Part shown: positions 45,990 to 52,620 of the stretch, piece after piece | How the letters are laid out: each line of letters begins with the position of its first letter | Numbering within the stretch: position 1 is the first letter of the stretch | From: Mesotaenium endlicherianum | Taxonomy: Eukaryota > Streptophyta > Zygnematophyceae > Zygnematales > Mesotaeniaceae | NCBI GenBank assembly: GCA_009602735.1 | Contig: WELA01007589.1 | Span: 511,468-564,087, forward strand | Reading direction: 5' to 3' | DNA: 52,620 bases | The notes under the pieces: model-generated | The model's input: only the letters and a program-made list of their open reading frames with translations | Database searches by the model: none | What the model was told of the DNA's origin: nothing | Position numbers and translations under genes: made by a program

Positions 45990-48900
45990 GATCTTTCCCC
46001 CCCTGTTTCTCTTTCTTCCTCCTGCTGCGTTCCGCCTCGTCCTTTTGTGTCGCGTTTCGTCTCCTTCCCTTTTCTCCTGGTAGCGCTTATTCTTTTCTCC
46101 CTGATGCTCCTGCAATGCACTTGCTCTCTCTTTGTTTCTCTCTTTCTAAACTTCATAATTTCTCCTCTCGGCTTGTACTTCCTCCCCCCCTTCTTGCTGT
46201 CTTGCTCCCCGTGATACTCTTTTTGCGCAATCTTTTTTTCCTCTTCCGTTTCCCTCTTCCATTGCGCCCGCTGTCTCCTTGTTCATCCTTCGACTTTTTG
46301 TCAGACTGGGAATGGCTGAAAGTTAGACATTGGCATGTTGGATTAATTGAAGCGTCCGTTGATGGTGTATCTATTTTGACAATGCTTGCTGGCCGCATAG
46401 GACGTGATATAAGTTGTACCACAGTCTTATGTTTGCATATTTCATGCCAGTTTGCTCGGGTCCAATGCATGAGGTTCTACTGAACTAGGTTTCGTGGGGG
46501 AGCCTAGGTAATGTATGTCTTACCTCTCGTTATGCTTGTTCGGTGTTGGGTGCTGGGTGGTCAGACTTTTGACAAATATTATAAACTGCTCTAGTAAGGC
46601 ATAAATATCTTCCCCTGAAGCTTATGGAAGGTGGTTATGATTGCTGAAGTATGGCATACATGCATGGGCATGATGTGTGCTAGTGTGTACCATCGAGTTT
46701 CGTAGGGCATGTACCATCATGTGTACCATCCCGCCAACTATGCTTGTGTTGACGTCTTTTGCTTGTGAGTATATTGTTTTTAAAATATGTTCGAGGGTGT
46801 TTCGTGCGTTTGCGCAAAGCACCTTTATGTTTCCCCAAGCTTAAACGAAGCGTTTTTGTGGTTAATAGTATGCATCACTTAAAACATCCACTGCTGCAAT
46901 CTTGAAGTGAATGTCATGCTATATGAACATAGATGTATTATGAAAGGGTTTTTCAAACTGTGACAAACAAATTTGTGTTGTAAGTCTTGGAGTCGGTCAT
47001 TTTAAGAGGTATGCATATCACTTGCATACTATTCAGTGCAGTTTTTATATGTGGGGTCAAGGTTTTAGAAGGTTGTTTCTTTGAAATATTCAATAAATAT
47101 GCAAGGAAATTTGTGGCTTTTGTCCCCTAAAACTTCTAAGGTACAGTTAATGTTCTTTTTGCAATCTTCAAATGACATATTTATGTTTTACTTGAGAGAA
47201 AATATTGAAAAGTAGAGGTGGAGTTCTTAACAAACGTGGTATGTATACTGTTTTGTAACTGCTCATAGCAAGTGATATTATAGTCTTTAAATTGGAAAAG
47301 TTCAGATGTGCACAAAATTAGTTGTTCTCAGGATAAGTGAGGTCAGGCATGTCTCAGTTCTCATGTTAACTGCAATCAGGCACATCTCGGCCATAAGAGG
47401 TCCAAACAATAAAGGTCTTAGCGGGCCTTGTTGCGATCGTCATAAACTACTAGATGAAAACTTGCAGTGTTGCAAGAAGAGTCCATCATGAGAGTTTTTC
47501 AAAATTGAACACAATATGCAGTATTCTCCCATCAAATTGAACCCTCTAGCATCATCCAAGTAGAGCTGGTACCCTCTTCCACCATGTATAGGCATGCTTT
47601 GTTCTCATTTTAACTGCTGTGTGCGATTCAAAGATCGCTTGTTCATTTACTTGGAGATACTTTTAGAAAGTAAAAAGTTTGAAGTCATCAAAGTGAGCAA
47701 CTTATTTCATTACCCCAATTGAGTTTCCATAGACACATATATTGCACACACGGGTTTGCACCCTTGATACACATCCACCGATGCGGCCAAAATTTCGCGA
47801 GCAAACCAAGGTATTGACTAGAGTAATTAAAAAGTCACAATGAATTGGTCGGCAGAAACTGAAAATCTGTTCACATGATTAAGCCTTTGATTCAAAACAA
47901 GTGGTTTAATTATTATTTTTGCACTTGGTTACGATGGGTTAAGAGGACCAATGATGCAAAATGAATTGAGCATAAATTCAAAGGTTTGGAAAGTCGTCAA
48001 AGATGTGGAGACTTTTGACAACTTTTAAGCACTTCAGAGGTTTGGTCAGTCCAAAATAAATGCAATGCAGGTTCTCACGACCACACGCCTTCGTCATGAA
48101 GGACAAATAGAAATGCCTAAAGATAACAATTAGCAAGATACATGGAGCGTGCAAGGTTTCACAAGCAATTGTAGTCCTTGAAATAGTTTTGATCGTCAAC
48201 ATCATCTTCAAAAGGAGTAAGCAAAAGAAGCTTAGGTCATTAAACTTGTACATTACGTGCTGTATCATTCATACCTTTCTGTGCCACATTGATTAAGTCT
48301 TTCTGCACACAATTGGAAGTTCGTGTTGTGTTCATGGTCGACAACAAAATGCTCGTACATGAAATATTTTTCTTAGTGCTCTAACATTCAAATATGATGA
48401 CACGACTAACAAAGTAGAACCTACCCAAATCGACATGAAATCTTTCTCCTTGCTCTTTGTGTCCAATTGATTCCGGTCGTTTTGTCAGTTGCACATTGTC
48501 AGGGTGTGAGAAGACGAATGCTGACTAGATAAAGGAACAAAACAATCTAAGACACTTTGAAACGTTTTTACCACCGCGGCCCCAATGGCGCAACAATTTG
48601 CAACCCATCACTAGCAAACGCGTAGAAAGTGTCGTAGGATCGCATTCAATGTAGACATTCTTACTTTCAAGATAGAGTTTTTAAATACTCGTATGGCAAG
48701 TACCAATTTAACAAGACATGTGCCAAAATTTCATGTGGGGATGAGCTCGGAAAATAAATTAATTATACAATGAAGTGCATGGCAAACGTGACTTGAAGAT
48801 GCATATTTTGACTGATTCAGCACATTAGAAGATTTGTAAATGTTTGCCAACGAGCTTCTTTGACAAATAATAAGATTTTTTGGAGTGTGCTTTATCGACG

Positions 48901-50030
48901 CAATCCCACTCAATGTGGCAAAACCCGTGAGTGTTGGCTCTTTCTGACGTGCTAGTTGTGAGGTTGATACTACGCTCAAAGTTTATAGTTTGTCCAATTC
49001 ATTCCATTAACACCTTGAGTTCCTTATCCAGGAATATATTGGTTCTTCAGAGTTTCTCAACTCTTTGATTGATGTTGGAAGCTCCCGGCTTCAACTCTTT
49101 ACAAGTGCCCTAAGTCCTTGCCTTCACCAAGCACGTAAGCTCATGTCTTCACAACTTTAGTGCATTTGTTTTCAACCAATGATAATTATTAATGTGTCGC
49201 TTCCGTTTAGTTGCTTGTCACGTGCTGAGAAGCAAGTAAGTCCACAAAAGTGGTTATTTAGCGAGGCAAACTGTCATCCAACTTGGCCTAGCAAGGTCAG
49301 CAATTTGAAGTTAAAGGATTACCCCCGCAACGATGTAATTTATTAAAACTTCCAAAGTTTAGGGAAACGTCTTCGTGGCAATCTTTATTCTTTTGAGAGT
49401 TACAAAGATCTTCAAAGGGTGGACGCTTCTGGTTAGCGTTACTCTTAGCAACTGGTCAATACTTGAGCATCTCACACTAAGTGTGGAGCTTCTTTACGTC
49501 TCATTCAACACATTTCGGGTGTTAGTAACACACAAGCACTTTGCTTACCGGTAAGTTGTGACTTCTAAAACCTGAAGGAAGACACAAGAGCCTCATTTTA
49601 TAAATTTTGCATAAGGCAAAGCCCTCTTCATCCCTAACCTTCCAAGAAACTTAGTTCCTAGGAGCCTAACAATCTACCACCAATCTTTTAGGTGAGCATA
49701 GAGCCAGTTTCACCGTAGCACTTTAGCATCTTCCAATCATCGGAGTTTTTAGTAATCATTGTGCACTTAGGCGCAGCCTTGAATAACATGCGGTTCTGTC
49801 GCCCAGGAAATCCGCGCACACACGCTTGAGTGTGCATTCATACACCTTCGTCGTCAACCTGCTTCAATGTTTACCCCTTACGAACGGTCGGCAGCTTTAA
49901 AAGCTTAAGTCGCGACAATTATGGACAACACTGGTAAAATTCAGTAAACTTTATCCAAAGTAGACACGGATGTATGTGACGAGTGGTCGGTACCGCATGC
50001 TCGAGGCACTTTGAGCAACTTTGAGGGATT
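45990..50030. other. Gene-poor AT-rich stretch
   Basis: About 4 kb with no convincing exon on either strand and a clearly lower GC content than the flanks. A pyrimidine-rich patch lies at 45995-46290. Decayed mobile DNA is possible, but I could identify no domains or terminal repeats. Confidence 0.45.
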
Positions 50031-50060
50031 GAGGTGGTTCGAGGTGGTTCGGGGTGGTTC
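50031..50060. repeat. GAGGTGGTTC 10-base tandem repeat
   Basis: Three consecutive copies (the last GGGGTGGTTC). The same GAGGTGGTTCGGGGTG string occurs at 22711-22726. Confidence 0.8.
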
Positions 50061-50982
50061 GGAGTAATTTGTCTGGTCTGGTCTGGGCACGTCAGTGGAA
50101 CGGCACACGCATTCTTTAATGCCCTCTTCTTTTATCAACTAATCCCGGCCTTCATTGGCCGGATTCTGAAAGTTCCCCCATTGGCAGGCGGTCCTGTCTA
50201 AGAAGTTACGTATTTGTGCGTAATTGGCACGAATTCGTTTCCACTTCACAGACTCGGACGTCGAATGGCACCGAATGGTGTCGAAAGTGGTGTCGAAGCC
50301 CCCAGCGCATGGGAAAGTGCAAAGAAGCCTGTACACTAGCTCCTGTGACTTACTTCCTGCACAGGTCTTTGATAGTCACGCAAATCAAGGAGAAACTCCT
50401 ACTCTTGTTTGCTAGGTGACGGCCGTTGTCTATTCTCGGCACACAGCTGCCGTCCGTGATTTCTTACTCCTTCAAGGTAAGGTATATTGCAATAGCCGGG
50501 CTAGTTATCATTGAGTGTAACTCCCCCTTGGTTAAATTCATGTGGCGGATTATTTCGTGTGATCATTCATAAACTTGAAGTATGTGCCGCTACCTTGACA
50601 CGAGAAATTGAAGTTGCGAGAAGTAGCAGTTGAAGTGCAATATAATGATAATAGCACTAGATTTAGAGTGCTCCTTCTTTTTTCTGCATGCAAAGGAATA
50701 GTGGGCCGTCTGATCCCGAAAATTAAACGCGCGATGAAAAGTGATTGGACCCCTTTCTCCCTGGTTACTTCTACCTTCGTTATGAAAGTTACTTCACAAT
50801 TATTTGTCAGCTTGCCTCTGTCGGATCCAAGAGGAGCTTCATGTGATAAAATTTGAACCGTCCCTGCTACGAGTAAGTGTCATAGCTTGCATTCCACGGA
50901 ACTATCGGCCACATCGTTTGTGATGAATTCAGAAGCTAGAGACATACTGCTTATTGCGTTACAACAACAATTGACCACTATA
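50061..50982. other. Spacer without recognised gene
   Basis: Short open stretches only, with no recognisable domain, exon structure or RNA gene. Confidence 0.35.
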
Positions 50983-51022
50983 AGCCCCCCCTATAGGATG
51001 AGAGCCCCCCCTATAGGATGAG
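50983..51022. repeat. 20-base perfect tandem duplication
   Basis: The unit AGCCCCCCCTATAGGATGAG is present twice head to tail. Confidence 0.9.
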
Positions 51023-51951
51023 CCCGCGCTTCTTCTTGCAGTTGCAAAATTCTACAAGGACGGCCCCCTAGTGATCAAACTCTGATGCAAGCATGCCTCA
51101 CTCTCTTGGCCATGGGGTGGGGCTGTGACAGCAGAAGAGAGGAGCAAGGCAGGGGAAAGATGGGCGGGGGGTGGAATCCACCTGAGCCTGAGAGCCTGGA
51201 GCACCAGGCTGGCATCACCAGGCTTCGCCAGCTGTGTGAAAGTGCCACACATGGCAGCGCCTCAGGTGAAGCTAACAGGCCAGGTTACTCGTCTGCTTGT
51301 GTAACATGCAAGCTGGCATTCAGCTGGCTAGCATATGCGCCGAAAACATGTGCACATGCGTGTGTGATGTTTGCGGTTTCTGTACGTGTGTGTGGGTCTC
51401 GAGTGAGGCTGCATGCATGGCTGCCAGACAGCTGTCCCTGTGGCACCTGAGTGACCGTGTGTTCCATGGCCTGAGTGCCCATGTGTCCATGGCCTGAGTG
51501 TCCATGTGGCACCCGTTGAAGATGGTGATGGGCCGCATGTCTCCTCCTCTTAGCTCTGCCTCAATTTCTGCTACGCGTGTCTGCTAGCCTTTTTGCTGTA
51601 GTGTCACATCAAGATGGTTGATGAAGCGCACACATGATCGGACGCAGAATGGTGCACCTTGCTGCATGCGTGTGTGTACGCGTACGCGCACGCGCGTGTC
51701 TGTTTGTTGTGTGCGGCGCGCAGGTGCGCGTCTGCGCGTGCTTCTCTTTGCACATGCATGCGTGCGTGTGCACAGGGGGGGAAAGAGGGGGGGGGGAGTA
51801 TGGGGTAGGCAATAATCATGCTGGAAGTGTAGGCCCCTTCAGAGACAAATGAGAAGCAGGGCTACTGTCGCGACTTAGAGATATAGCGTATTGACAATGT
51901 TCCCTCTACCCCCCCCCCCCAACCACCACCACCACCTCTCTGTGGGCACAG
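51023..51951. other. Spacer with GT-rich tract
   Basis: Contains a degenerate GT/GC-rich tract at about 51663-51775 and a poly-C patch at 51911-51920. No coding exon is supported. Confidence 0.4.
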
Positions 51952-52016
51952 GCGGAAAGAATACACAGCTGGCGGCGGACTACGAGGCCATTGACGGAGC
52001 CCTCAAGGATCCGAAA
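51952..52016 (+). CDS. Possible internal exon of an unknown gene
   Basis: A 65-base stretch flanked by an acceptor (gggcacag) and a strong donor (GTAAGT) encodes GKNTQLAADYEAIDGALKDP plus K, entering in phase 1 and leaving in phase 0. The composition looks like real protein and the splice sites are good. No neighbouring exon was found, so the gene and function are unknown. Confidence 0.35.
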
Positions 52017-52508
52017 GTAAGTGGGGCCCGCTTATGAGGAGCCCTCTAGCTCCCACTCATTTCTCCCCCTTGCAGGCGCCCTGGCCCTTGCTTGAGGGCA
52101 TCATTCTGTTTGTGTTGTGGTGCAGTCCCTGCGCCCGCAGCGCGAGCCAGGTTGGACGGATAGGGCTACAGATTTTTGTGTGGACATGTATACACGAGCA
52201 CGTGTATGTGCATGTGTAGTATGCACACGTGTGGGTTGATGTAACAGTTTTGTGCACGTGTATTATGTGGGTGTATGTCCTCTCTCATGCACGTGTGCAC
52301 GCTTGCATGCTTGTGTGTGAGTTGCACATTTACATGTGTAATATGCATATATTTGTTGATATATATATATATATGTATGCATAGTACATGTATATGTATA
52401 TATACATACATACATACACACCTAATAACGAGGACACGCCCGTACTTCGCCCTCGGCGCCGCTTTCGGACGTCTCCTTCAGGCAGGCACGTAACAGGGGG
52501 GGCGCCAG
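52017..52508. other. Spacer with TA/CA microsatellites
   Basis: GT/CA-type sequence at about 52180-52340 and (TA)n with TACA units at about 52357-52420. It is presumably intron if the preceding exon is real. Confidence 0.5.
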
Positions 52509-52553
52509 ACTCTCTCTCTCCCTCTCGCTCTCTCTCTCTCTCTCCCTCTCTCG

Positions 52554-52620
<67 letters not shown>
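52509..52620. repeat. CT microsatellite at window end
   Basis: An almost pure (CT)n run with occasional CCCTCTCG interruptions continues to the last base. It probably marks where assembly stopped. Confidence 0.9.

Noticed and set aside
51042-51085. Possible terminal exon encoding AKFYKDGPLVIKL followed by a stop
   Set aside because: It has an acceptor-like site but is too short to support, has no partner exon and no recognised family.

Overview
The window looks like a nuclear genome segment of a green plant-lineage organism, most likely a streptophyte (charophyte-type) alga. This is inferred from multi-exon genes with GT-AG introns, a plastid-targeted CSP41b-type protein with a land-plant-like sequence, a plant-type SCY1-like pseudokinase, a P-type PPR protein, a secreted GH1 beta-glucosidase and a chromodomain Ty3/gypsy retrotransposon. 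It carries assembly scars: a G run at the left end, a G run holding one N at 18495-18547, an NNN gap at 28533-28535, and a (CT)n run at the right end. Exon boundaries were chosen by eye from GT/AG sites, reading phase and family similarity.

Layout. 1-1118 (-): first four exons of a SCY1-like pseudokinase, cut by the window edge. 1540-4713 (-): decayed Ty3/gypsy copy ('family X') with RT, RNase H, integrase and an unusual C-terminal PHD-like finger. 4714-13023 (-): an almost intact 8.3 kb chromodomain Ty3/gypsy element with two LTRs, an initiator-tRNA-Met-like primer site, gag, pol in the -1 frame behind a T_TTA_AAA slippery site, and an extra ORF between pol and the 3' LTR. 13024-15145: a large imperfect inverted repeat and a second, internally deleted family X copy in the opposite orientation.

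15912-22132 (-): ten-exon CSP41b-like gene. It diverges across about 0.9 kb from an intronless molybdopterin synthase small subunit gene (MOCS2A/CNX7 type, 23047-23301 +). 25415-29421 (-): PPR protein gene, diverging from 30888-42006 (+), a 15-exon GH1 beta-glucosidase whose exons join in phase to 534 codons and whose introns are crowded with microsatellites. 45029-45989 (+): unrecognised charged, helical protein. The AT-richer stretch at about 46-51 kb has no gene I can support. A possible lone exon lies at 51952-52016.

The cellular genes are not an operon or pathway: they serve trafficking (SCY1-like), plastid RNA metabolism (CSP41b, possibly the PPR protein), molybdenum cofactor synthesis and glycoside hydrolysis. 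The retroelement block at 1.5-15 kb is the accessory part. Its most interesting features are the extra gypsy ORF with a TACTAAC branch-like site and 3' splice site at its ATG, the PHD-like finger of family X, and a gag-like patch trapped in one LTR.
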